Shown piece by piece: positions 35,036-42,963 of a stretch of 64,000 bases of DNA. The stretch comes from Kaistella faecalis (GTDB lineage Bacteria; Bacteroidota; Bacteroidia; Flavobacteriales; Weeksellaceae), in NCBI RefSeq assembly GCF_019195395.1, contig NZ_CP078067.1, positions 1,999,783 to 2,063,782 on the forward strand. Reading direction: 5' to 3'. The position numbers and the translations under genes were made by a program. The notes under the pieces were generated by a model. It made no database searches. It had not been told where the DNA came from and worked only from the letters and a program-made list of their open reading frames with translations. The first letter of the stretch is position 1; each line of letters starts with the position of its first letter.

Positions 35036-35593
35036 ATGGAGAAAACTGAACTCTTGATGCTAATTTCCCTGGCCAAGAAAAAAAATCAGAAATCGCAGAC
35101 CAAACTCATTAATTCTTATTGGGTTGATGTTTTTAGTTTTATTATGAAAAAAGTTCAGGACGAAAATGTTGCCGATGAGATTACAGTCTCAGTCTTTTCT
35201 AAAGTACTTGCGAAACTCGACCTCTACGATCCCAATTTTCAGTTCAAAACCTGGATTCTTACCATTGCACAAAATACGGTGATTGATTACTGGCGAAAGA
35301 AAAACCGCGAAAACGAAGATTCTACAGACAGTTTCGAAGGCTTTAAAAACCAGTTCGCGCGTTCTCCCGAAGAACTTTTAATTTCCGAAGAAGAGCAAAA
35401 GCAGATTATCACCATTATCGAGAGTCTCGATTCCAATTATCAGGACATTATCCGTTTAAGGTTTTTTGAAGAAAAAAGCATTAAAGAAATTGCCGAAGAA
35501 CTTAATTTAACCGTTGCCAACACTAAGGTTCGGATTATGCGCGCCAAGAAAGTTCTCGCCGAATTATTGAAAAACAAAGAATTCGAGGATTGA
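35036..35593 (+). CDS. sigma-70 family RNA polymerase sigma factor (ECF-type)
   Basis: A 185-residue sigma factor with region 2 (about 20-90; DEITVSVFSKVLAKLDLYDP, FKTWILTIAQNTVIDYWRKK) and region 4 (about 120-180; LDSNYQDIIRLRFFEEKSIKEI, LTVANTKVRIMRAKKVLAEL). No anti-sigma gene lies next to it; lipA follows with its own promoter. The -7 box shared with rpsP suggests housekeeping expression. Targets are unknown. Confidence 0.88.
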   Translation: MEKTELLMLISLAKKKNQKSQTKLINSYWVDVFSFIMKKVQDENVADEITVSVFSKVLAKLDLYDPNFQFKTWILTIAQNTVIDYWRKKNRENEDSTDSFEGFKNQFARSPEELLISEEEQKQIITIIESLDSNYQDIIRLRFFEEKSIKEIAEELNLTVANTKVRIMRAKKVLAELLKNKEFED

Positions 35594-35614
35594 GAAAAGC
35601 AATTTCTTAATTCG

Positions 35615-35622
35615 TAAATTTG
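35615..35622 (+). promoter_or_regulatory. lipA -7 box TAAATTTG
   Basis: A full TAnnTTTG match. It contains the in-frame TTG at 35620, which therefore cannot be the start; the ATG at 35638 follows with a leader of about 10 bases. Confidence 0.65.
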
Positions 35623-35637
35623 CACTTTATTTTTAAA

Positions 35638-36504
35638 ATGAACGAAGCCATAATAGATACCACAGTACAGAAACCAAAATGGATCCGTGTAAAACTTCCG
35701 ACCGGAAAAAATTACCGCGAACTCCGCACTTTGGTCGATAAATATAAGCTCAATACCATTTGCCAGAGCGGCAGCTGCCCGAATATGGGAGAATGTTGGG
35801 GCGAAGGAACAGCAACTTTTATGATTCTTGGGAATATCTGTACCCGAAGCTGCGGATTTTGCGGCGTGAAAACAGGTAAACCTCTGGATGTAAACTGGGA
35901 CGAACCGGAAAAAGTGGCCCGCTCCATCAAATTAATGAAGATTAAGCACGCTGTCCTTACATCCGTAGACCGTGATGATTTGAAGGATATGGGTTCAATT
36001 CTTTGGGCTGAAACGGTAAATGCCGTACGCAGAATTTCACCCGGAACCACAATGGAAACCTTAATTCCGGATTTTCAGGGAATTACCAAACATATCGACC
36101 GCTTAATTGAGGTAGCTCCCGAAGTGATTTCCCATAATATGGAAACCGTTAAAAGGCTTACAAGAGAAGTGAGAATTCAGGCGAAATATGAAAGAAGTCT
36201 AGAGGTTTTACGCTATATGAAAGAAGCCGGCCAGAACCGGACGAAAACCGGATTGATGCTTGGTTTAGGCGAAGAAAGAGATGAAGTTTTCCAAACAATT
36301 GAAGACATCAGAAATGCGAATGTTGACGTCATTACGATCGGACAATACCTGCAGCCTACAAAGAAACATTTGCCGGTGAAGAAATTTATCACGCCAGAGG
36401 AGTTCAATGAGTTTGGTGATTTCGCCCGAAGCTTAGGATTCCGCCATGTAGAAAGTTCACCGCTCGTAAGAAGTTCTTATCATGCAGAAAAACATATTCA
36501 TTAA
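35638..36504 (+). CDS. lipA: lipoyl synthase
   Basis: LipA inserts two sulfurs into octanoyl groups on lipoyl domains, as needed by pyruvate and 2-oxoglutarate dehydrogenases. This 288-residue radical-SAM enzyme shows both iron-sulfur sets: C42, C47, C53 (ICQSGSCPNMGECW, auxiliary cluster) and C68, C72, C75 (CTRSCGFC, radical-SAM cluster). The closing HVESSPLVRSSYHAEKH, including the RSSY motif, is intact. The start is fixed by the promoter. No lipB is adjacent. Confidence 0.97.
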   Translation: MNEAIIDTTVQKPKWIRVKLPTGKNYRELRTLVDKYKLNTICQSGSCPNMGECWGEGTATFMILGNICTRSCGFCGVKTGKPLDVNWDEPEKVARSIKLMKIKHAVLTSVDRDDLKDMGSILWAETVNAVRRISPGTTMETLIPDFQGITKHIDRLIEVAPEVISHNMETVKRLTREVRIQAKYERSLEVLRYMKEAGQNRTKTGLMLGLGEERDEVFQTIEDIRNANVDVITIGQYLQPTKKHLPVKKFITPEEFNEFGDFARSLGFRHVESSPLVRSSYHAEKHIH

Positions 36505-36533
36505 TTAGCAATAATGATTAACTGAAAACTAAA

Positions 36534-36562
36534 AAAAACACGCCATTCCGGTGTGTTTTTTT
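36534..36562. terminator. terminator after lipA
   Basis: The stem AACACGCC/GGTGTGTT (one G-T pair) is flanked by an A run and a T run. Confidence 0.75.
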
Positions 36563-36626
36563 ACCAAGATGTTCTGGAGGGTACTTGTTCAAAATATTTT
36601 CTTTACTTTTAAATAAAATATTATTT

Positions 36627-37463
36627 ATGAAACTTTCATTAATCACCGTTTCGCTTCTGCTCTTGTTGTCCGCAGCTTCCTGTAAAGAGAAAACTGCTTC
36701 TGAAAAAGATAATACAACAACCGCAGAAAATGTTAGCGATAATATTAAAACTGAAGAACTGAAAACCGAAATCAACGGCGTTACCCACCGTTCTTTTGCT
36801 GCATATAATGCAGATATAGAAGGAAAACTGCCTGTAGTTTTTGTACTTCCCGAGTGGTGGGGATTAAATGATTATGTGAAAAACCGAGTGAAACAGCTTG
36901 CAGGACTAGGTTATTACGCTGTCGCTGTTGATTATTATGGCGACCAGAAAGTGGTAGACACGCCGGAAGAAGCCCAAAAACTTGCCTCACATTTCTATAA
37001 CATTCCGGTTGATGCCCGTAGAATGTTCGATGCTGCAAAGCATCAGGTAAGCCTCGCGGAGAAATCTGATTACAGTAAAATGGCCATCATCGGTTATTGT
37101 TTTGGTGGTGCGCAGGCCCTGAATATGGCGCGGCTTTCCAGTGATTTCAAAGGGGTGGTGAGTTTCCACGGAAATCTGGAAACAGGAATACGCGCTAAAA
37201 ATAATAAAGTGAAGTATCTTGTGCTGAATGGCGCTGACGACACTTTTGTGCCAAAAGAAGAAATTGCAGCATTCAAAAAAGAAATGGACAGTGCAAAAAT
37301 CGAGTATAAATTCGTCGATTATCCTGACGCACTGCATGCTTTCACCAATCCTGACGCTACTGCAACCGGAAAGAAATTCAACCTGCCGATTGCCTATAGC
37401 AAAGAAGCTGATGAGAAATCCTGGAACGAAATGAAAACGTTTCTTGCTGAGATTTTTAAATAA
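36627..37463 (+). CDS. dienelactone hydrolase family lipoprotein
   Basis: A 278-residue alpha/beta hydrolase with a lipoprotein signal (MKLSLITVSLLLLLSAASCK, Cys 19). The nucleophile is a cysteine in GYCFGGAQ (about C158), as in dienelactone hydrolases, with Asp in LNGADDTFVP and His in DALHAFTNP completing the triad. Being lipid-anchored it works in the periplasm or on the outer membrane, so it is not the classic cytoplasmic chlorocatechol enzyme; the substrate is unknown. The ATG at 36627 gives the correct lipoprotein signal, unlike 36585. Confidence 0.87.
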   Translation: MKLSLITVSLLLLLSAASCKEKTASEKDNTTTAENVSDNIKTEELKTEINGVTHRSFAAYNADIEGKLPVVFVLPEWWGLNDYVKNRVKQLAGLGYYAVAVDYYGDQKVVDTPEEAQKLASHFYNIPVDARRMFDAAKHQVSLAEKSDYSKMAIIGYCFGGAQALNMARLSSDFKGVVSFHGNLETGIRAKNNKVKYLVLNGADDTFVPKEEIAAFKKEMDSAKIEYKFVDYPDALHAFTNPDATATGKKFNLPIAYSKEADEKSWNEMKTFLAEIFK

Positions 37464-37481
37464 ACGGTTTCTCTTGAAAAC

Positions 37482-37517
37482 AAAAATCCGGCGCAAATAT
37501 GTTGCACCGGATTTTTT
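37482..37517. terminator. bidirectional terminator between DLH and dps
   Basis: The stem AATCCGG.GCAA/TTGC.CCGGATT has one internal mismatch and is flanked by A and T runs, serving the two convergent genes. Confidence 0.75.
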
Positions 37518-37536
37518 GTGAAAATTACTTTTAAAA

Positions 37537-38016
37537 TTAACTTCCTTTAAAATATTTTCGTAGTTTCCACGCCATCTTTTCGTGCGCCTGCATTAGCGCG
37601 GTGAGGAAATCAGATGTTCCCCTATCGCCAAATTTTTCCTCAGTATCATCAACAAATTTCCTCAGCGCTTTTACAATCGTTTCATGATCATTTACCAGTT
37701 CCTTAATCATTTCCTGATTGCTTGGGATTTTTCCTGGATTTTCAATCAGTAAGGAAAGCTCAGCAAACTCTGAAGTTGTTCCGATTGCGATGCCGCCCAG
37801 CGTGCTGATTCGCTCTGCAACTTCATCGATAGCCTCAGCTACAGCGTCGTATTGCTCCTCAAAAAGTTTGTGAAGTTCCATAAAATTATCCCCGGATAAA
37901 TTCCAGTGAAATTTTCGGAGTTTTATATAAAGCACGTTACCATCGGCGAGTACGTGATTAAGTAAGTCATTGATTTCGTTTAAGTGTTCCTGTGATATTC
38001 CTAAGTCTGGTTTCAT
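37537..38016 (-). CDS. dps: Dps-family DNA protection / ferritin-like protein
   Basis: A 159-residue four-helix protein. Dps assembles as a dodecamer that oxidises and stores iron with hydrogen peroxide, protecting DNA. The inter-subunit ferroxidase ligands line up with E. coli numbering: H37, H49, E53, D64 and E68 (RKFHWNLSGDNFMELHKLFEEQYDAVAEAIDEVAER). It is the last of three minus-strand genes with gaps of 10 and 18 bases. No basic DNA-binding tail is evident, so protection may be by iron chemistry alone. Confidence 0.92.
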   Translation of the reverse strand: MKPDLGISQEHLNEINDLLNHVLADGNVLYIKLRKFHWNLSGDNFMELHKLFEEQYDAVAEAIDEVAERISTLGGIAIGTTSEFAELSLLIENPGKIPSNQEMIKELVNDHETIVKALRKFVDDTEEKFGDRGTSDFLTALMQAHEKMAWKLRKYFKGS

Positions 38017-38026
38017 AAATTATTTT

Positions 38027-38536
38027 TTAAATGTTCAAATTTCCTTCTACACCGTCACTGTTATCAGTTTTAATTCCCGTAAGCGCGGCTGCGGCGAAGG
38101 TTACGAATGATACCAGTTTTCCCGCTTTGGTGTCCCAATAATATGTTTCATCTGGAGTTACACGGATGACCGTAACTTTTGGGTCATCTTTTCCTTCCTC
38201 AAACCATGCATTTGCGATTCTGGTCCACTTCTCCTCAATCATTGCGCGGTCTTTGTAAACAAAAGCTTTCCCGAAAACTGAAAGATATTCGTAATCACTG
38301 TTATTCATAAAAAGCAGCTGTACGCGGTTATCATCGGCAATTTCAAAATTTTTATTGCTGTCGGAACTGCTCAGAAACCATAAATTTCCTTCTTCGTCAG
38401 TTTCGCGCAGACTCATTGGGCGGGTATTGATCGGTAAAGTTTCAAGGTCGGTACAAAACATGCAGGTTCCGGCTTTTTCAGAGAGTTCCTTCAACTTTTT
38501 AGCAGCTTCCGCCTGGGTTAAATTTTCGGTAGACAT
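38027..38536 (-). CDS. pyridoxamine 5'-phosphate oxidase-family general stress protein
   Basis: A 169-residue split-barrel flavin-binding protein resembling general stress protein 26 (MCTFCT-like start FCTDLETLPINTRPMSLRETDEEGNLWFLSSSDS, then DPKVTVIRVTPDETYYWDTKAG). It binds FMN or F420-like cofactors in known members; the reaction is unknown. It is not the biosynthetic PdxH. It is co-transcribed between the SpoIIAA-like gene and dps, supporting a stress role. Confidence 0.85.
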   Translation of the reverse strand: MSTENLTQAEAAKKLKELSEKAGTCMFCTDLETLPINTRPMSLRETDEEGNLWFLSSSDSNKNFEIADDNRVQLLFMNNSDYEYLSVFGKAFVYKDRAMIEEKWTRIANAWFEEGKDDPKVTVIRVTPDETYYWDTKAGKLVSFVTFAAAALTGIKTDNSDGVEGNLNI

Positions 38537-38554
38537 AATTGTATTTTTTTAAGG

Positions 38555-38935
38555 TTAAATATCTTTTTGCTTTCCTTCAGCGCACCAGCAAATCGCATTG
38601 TATAAATCATCTTTATCAAATGATCTGAATTCACCCGGCATCAACACGCTGAAAATTTCTGTAAAATTCTGCACCGCTTTTTTATCAGTCACAATCGCGG
38701 CACGGTTCCATTTGGTGATGTTTTGCAGTCCCAATAGTGCATCCTGAAGCCAGGCTCCTGCAGTGAAATTATTCAGGTCGGTATCGAGGAGAAGTAAATA
38801 ATTGAGTTCATTGAAGGTGTTGACTTTAGTTTTTACATGAGGGATTACAAGGTTTTCAAAATCCTCGCGGGTGATTTCTCCGCTGGCCTTAAACGCGGCA
38901 ACATTTTCCGGTGTATCAGGAATGATAGTTATCAT
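38555..38935 (-). CDS. SpoIIAA/STAS-like protein (DUF3478 type)
   Basis: A 126-residue cytoplasmic protein with the SpoIIAA-like fold: MITIIPDTPENVAAFKASGEITREDF, then LLLLDTDLNNFTAGAWLQD and WNRAAIVTDKKAVQNFTEIF. Members bind lipids or nucleotides; function unknown. The ATG at 38935 is chosen over 38995 since similarity to the family begins there. First gene of the small stress operon with a PNPOx-like protein and Dps. Confidence 0.75.
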   Translation of the reverse strand: MITIIPDTPENVAAFKASGEITREDFENLVIPHVKTKVNTFNELNYLLLLDTDLNNFTAGAWLQDALLGLQNITKWNRAAIVTDKKAVQNFTEIFSVLMPGEFRSFDKDDLYNAICWCAEGKQKDI

Positions 38936-39118
38936 AAAAGAAAATTTTAGTGTTATAAAGTAATTGATGATTCTCTGTGTGAAAATCTTCCGCACATTTC
39001 AAAACAACAATTAAACCATCACCATGGAAATTTTTCGTTTACCGGTGTTAAAAATTTCATAAAATGAAATCTTTAAATAAGGCGCAGTTTTTGATTCTTT
39101 AGGTCAAAAATAAACTTA

Positions 39119-40324
39119 ATGGATCTGAAATCTAACGAACCTTTCTGGTTGGTGAAAAATGGCATTCTGGAATCTTATCCTTCTTTGAAAAATGACGAAA
39201 ATTGTGATGTCCTTGTAATCGGCGGCGGAATTACCGGAAGTTTAATTGCGCACCAAATGATAAAAGACGGTTATAAAACAATTCTGATTGATAAGCGTGA
39301 AGTTGCCAACGGAAGTACATCTGCAACCACTTCCATGTTACAGTATGAAATCGATGTACCTTTGTTTGAACTTACCGAAATGATTGGTGAAAATGGTGCG
39401 GTAGCAAGTTACAATGCCTGTTCGAAATCAATTGACGATCTGGAGAAAATTTCGGACGAAATAAAATCAACCGCGGGTTTCGAAAGGAAGAAGTCTCTGT
39501 ATTTTGCCACAAAAAGAAAAGACTTGCCTTGGCTTAAAAAAGAATTCGAAGCCAGAAAATCTGCTGGATTCAAGGTGAAATGGTTGGATGCTGATGAAGT
39601 TCAGGAACAGTTCGGTCTCGAAAAAACCTTTGGCGGGATTCTGTCCAATCAGGGAGCAAGTGTTGATGCTTTCATTTTGGCGCACGAACTTCTGGCATTT
39701 AATGTTAAAAAAGGCCTGCAGATATTTGATAAAACGGAAATGAAATCAGTAAAATATCACCCTGATTTTAATGAAGTCTTCACCACGGAAGGTTTTAAAA
39801 TAAAGACGAAAAAAATAATTTACTGCATCGGCTACGAAAGTAAAGATCTCATTAAAGAAGACTTTGTTCAGTTGAAAAGTACTTTTGCTGTGGTTTCCGA
39901 GAGGGAAAAATCTCTACCCGGAAAGTTGGATAAAATGCTTTTCTGGAACACCGATGAGCCTTATCTTTATATGAGAACCACGGATGACGGGCGACTTTTA
40001 ATCGGTGGAGGTGACGAAGACTTTCTAAACCCGCAAAAACGGGACAAAATAATAGGCAATAAAGAAAAAGAAATTCTCAAAAATCTTAAAAAAGTACTGC
40101 CCGAATATCAGTTTTACACCGATTTTACCTGGGCCGGAACTTTCGGAGAAACAAAAGACGGACTGCCTTATATCGGAGAACATCAGAAGTTTAAAAACTC
40201 TTATTTTGTTTTAGGTTTTGGCGGAAACGGCATCACATTTTCGGTGACGGGAATGGAAATGGCGTCGGCATTTATGAAAAATACATCTCATCCGCTTTCT
40301 CAATATTTTAAATTCGGACGCTAA
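39119..40324 (+). CDS. FAD-dependent oxidoreductase (DAO family)
   Basis: A 401-residue cytoplasmic flavoenzyme of the D-amino-acid-oxidase/glycine-oxidase family. The FAD motif VLVIGGGITGSLIAHQM starts at about residue 29, and the C-terminal FAD-contacting segment is TWAGTFGETKDGLPYIGEH followed by YFVLGFGGNGITFSV. The substrate is unknown. The gene begins a same-strand run that continues with the ligase-associated repair genes after only 14 bases, so it may be transcribed with them. Confidence 0.87.
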   Translation: MDLKSNEPFWLVKNGILESYPSLKNDENCDVLVIGGGITGSLIAHQMIKDGYKTILIDKREVANGSTSATTSMLQYEIDVPLFELTEMIGENGAVASYNACSKSIDDLEKISDEIKSTAGFERKKSLYFATKRKDLPWLKKEFEARKSAGFKVKWLDADEVQEQFGLEKTFGGILSNQGASVDAFILAHELLAFNVKKGLQIFDKTEMKSVKYHPDFNEVFTTEGFKIKTKKIIYCIGYESKDLIKEDFVQLKSTFAVVSEREKSLPGKLDKMLFWNTDEPYLYMRTTDDGRLLIGGGDEDFLNPQKRDKIIGNKEKEILKNLKKVLPEYQFYTDFTWAGTFGETKDGLPYIGEHQKFKNSYFVLGFGGNGITFSVTGMEMASAFMKNTSHPLSQYFKFGR

Positions 40325-40338
40325 TAAAAATTTACATT

Positions 40339-41370
40339 GTGAAACTTGTAGAATTCACCAGCAAAGGCATTTACTGCATCCCGGGAAAATTTTATCTCGA
40401 TCCGTGGCGACCTGTGGATCTGGCGGTGATTTCCCACGGGCACGGCGATCATGCTAAGTGGGGAATGAAAAAATATCTGTGTCATCACTTCACCAAACCG
40501 ATTTTGCAGCACAGAATCGGTCCTGATATCGACGTTCAGTCTCTTGGTTATAACGAAGAAATTACCATCAACGGAGTTAAACTTTCATTTTTTCCGGCTG
40601 GTCATATCGTTGGCTCTTGTCAGATCCGGTTAGAATACAAAGGTTATGTTACCGTATTTTCAGGTGATTATAAAGTTCAGGATGACGGACTTTCAACTCC
40701 TTTCGAACTGGTGAAATGCAATGAGTTTATTACTGAAAGTACTTTTGGATTACCGATTTACAACTGGCTTTCTCCGGAACAGTATGCGGTTCAGATGCAA
40801 AACTGGCACGCCACTAATCATGAACATGGAAAAACTTCAGTTTTCATCGGTTACTCACTCGGTAAAGCACAGCGGATCATGAAAGCACTTGAAGGGAGCG
40901 GAAAAATCTACGTTCACAGTTCTATCGCAAAAATTAATGAAGCAATAGAATCAGTAGGAATAGAGCTTCCTGAGTACGAAACAGTTTATTTTAATGATGA
41001 CTTAAAGAAAGTAAACGGCGAAATTGTAATTGTTCCGCCGGCTTTGCTGGATTCCAATATGATCCGTAAAACTCCGAACCGTGCAACAGGATTGTGTTCA
41101 GGCTGGATGCAGGTCCGCGGTTCCAGAAGATGGCGTTCTGCAGATGCTGGTTTCGCTATTTCTGATCATGCCGACTGGCAGGGACTTTTAGATACTGTAA
41201 AAGCAACCGGTGCCGAAAAAGTTCACGTAACTCACGGTCAGACTGCGGTTTTTTCAAAATATTTAAATGAACTCGGCATCGAAGCCTATGAAGTGAAAAC
41301 CAATTACGGCGATGAAGAAACAGAGGAAAAAGAAATATTTGAAAATAAGGACGAAAAAGAAAATTCTTAA
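40339..41370 (+). CDS. ligase-associated DNA damage response exonuclease (MBL/beta-CASP)
   Basis: A 343-residue metallo-beta-lactamase/beta-CASP nuclease. The zinc signature is HGHGDH in VISHGHGDHAKWG (about residues 34-39), with later conserved His residues in SDHADWQG and HVTHGQTAVF. It is the nuclease partner of the ligase-associated system, expected to trim ends before ligation. Start is GTG at 40339. It lies 14 bases after the oxidoreductase and 12 before the ligase. The C-terminal tail is highly acidic (EETEEKEIFENKDEKE). Confidence 0.9.
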   Translation: MKLVEFTSKGIYCIPGKFYLDPWRPVDLAVISHGHGDHAKWGMKKYLCHHFTKPILQHRIGPDIDVQSLGYNEEITINGVKLSFFPAGHIVGSCQIRLEYKGYVTVFSGDYKVQDDGLSTPFELVKCNEFITESTFGLPIYNWLSPEQYAVQMQNWHATNHEHGKTSVFIGYSLGKAQRIMKALEGSGKIYVHSSIAKINEAIESVGIELPEYETVYFNDDLKKVNGEIVIVPPALLDSNMIRKTPNRATGLCSGWMQVRGSRRWRSADAGFAISDHADWQGLLDTVKATGAEKVHVTHGQTAVFSKYLNELGIEAYEVKTNYGDEETEEKEIFENKDEKENS

Positions 41371-41382
41371 TTTTTTCAGGTA

Positions 41383-42963
41383 ATGAAACATTTTGCAGAA
41401 CTCATATCCGCTCTGGAAAGCACCAATAAAACCAACGCAAAGGTAGATGCGATGGTTCATTATCTGCGCACCGCTCCCGACAGCGACAAACTCTGGTTTC
41501 TTGCCCTTTTTACAGGTAAACGTCCGAAAAGACCGGTCAATACCAATTATTTGAAACAATGGGCTTTAGAAATTATTCAGCTTCCCGAATGGCTCTTTCT
41601 TGAAAGCTACTCTTCCGTGGGAGATCTTGGAGAAACGCTTTCCCTTATTCTGCCGCCTCCGGAAAATGACATTCAGAAAACCTTGTCGCAGTGGATGGAC
41701 GAACTCCTTCAGCTGAAAGACAAAACCGATGATGAAAAGAAAATCTATGTTACAGAATCGTGGAACGGTTTGGATTATACCGAACGTTTCATTTTCAATA
41801 AACTCATTGGAGGAAGTTTCAGAATTGGGGTTTCAAAAAAACTTTTAATCACTGCTTTGTCCAAGTATTCCGAAATCGATTCCAGTCAGCTCATGCACAG
41901 TATTATGGGGAAATGGAGTGTTGGAGATATGAATTTTGAAGATTTAATCACAGGTACAAATATCAATCCCGATAATTCGAAACCTTATCCGTTTTGTCTT
42001 GCTTATCCATTGGAAAAAGAAACCGAAGATCTGGGAAATCCGGAGGACTGGCAGGCTGAATACAAATGGGACGGAATCCGCGGACAGCTTATTAAAAGAA
42101 ATGAAGAAATTTTCATATGGTCACGGGGCGAAGAATTGGTAACACCGCAATTTCCGGAACTGGTTTCCGCGCTTGAAATGCTGGAGGGAAATTTCGTGAT
42201 TGACGGTGAAATTTTAGCCGTTATTAACGATGAGGTTTTAAATTTCAATGAACTTCAGAAAAGGCTGAACCGCAAAACCATCACCCCGAAAATGCTCAGA
42301 GAAATTCCGGTGAAAGTTTTTGTTTACGATATTCTTGAATTTAATAATGAAGATCTGCGTGAAAAACCACTTTCCAAAAGAAGGAAAATTTTAGAAAATT
42401 TAATTGACAAGCATCCGGTTGAAAATATTAAAATTTCTGAAATTATAACCTTCGAAAATTGGGAAGAGTTAATTGAAATACGGGAAAATTCCCGCGAAAA
42501 CAACAGCGAAGGTCTGATGCTGAAACAGAAAAATTCTCACTACCATTCCGGACGCAAAAAAGGCGACTGGTGGAAATGGAAAGTGGACGCGTTGACTATC
42601 GATGCCGTATTAATCTACGCCCAGAAAGGAAGCGGACGAAGAAGCGGTTATTACACCGATTATACTTTTGCCGTCAAAAAAGAAGATCAATTAGTTACTA
42701 TAGCCAAAGCATATTCCGGATTGACGGATAAAGAAATTATGGAAGTCAGCAGGTTTGTAACCAAAAATTCCCTGGAGAAATTCGGACCTGTGCGGACGGT
42801 AAAACCTGAACTTGTTTTTGAAATCGCTTTTGAAGGAATTGGATTTAGTAACCGTCATAAAAGTGGAGTAGCACTGCGATTTCCGCGGATTTTAAGATGG
42901 CGTCGCGATAAAAAAGCAGACGAAATTGATGATATTGAAGAGGTAAAAAAACTCATCAGATAA
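41383..42963 (+). CDS. ATP-dependent DNA ligase
   Basis: A 526-residue ligase. The adenylated lysine is K228 in AEYKWDGIRGQLI (motif I, KxDG). Motif III (VIDGEILA), IV (EGLMLKQ), V (WWKWKVDALTIDAVLIY) and an OB-fold follow, and an N-terminal helical DNA-binding domain precedes (1-190). ATP-dependent ligases of this type are additional to the NAD-dependent LigA and work with the exonuclease, helicase and PdeM in damage repair. Its TAA shares its last base with the ATG of the helicase, indicating translational coupling. Confidence 0.94.
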   Translation: MKHFAELISALESTNKTNAKVDAMVHYLRTAPDSDKLWFLALFTGKRPKRPVNTNYLKQWALEIIQLPEWLFLESYSSVGDLGETLSLILPPPENDIQKTLSQWMDELLQLKDKTDDEKKIYVTESWNGLDYTERFIFNKLIGGSFRIGVSKKLLITALSKYSEIDSSQLMHSIMGKWSVGDMNFEDLITGTNINPDNSKPYPFCLAYPLEKETEDLGNPEDWQAEYKWDGIRGQLIKRNEEIFIWSRGEELVTPQFPELVSALEMLEGNFVIDGEILAVINDEVLNFNELQKRLNRKTITPKMLREIPVKVFVYDILEFNNEDLREKPLSKRRKILENLIDKHPVENIKISEIITFENWEELIEIRENSRENNSEGLMLKQKNSHYHSGRKKGDWWKWKVDALTIDAVLIYAQKGSGRRSGYYTDYTFAVKKEDQLVTIAKAYSGLTDKEIMEVSRFVTKNSLEKFGPVRTVKPELVFEIAFEGIGFSNRHKSGVALRFPRILRWRRDKKADEIDDIEEVKKLIR

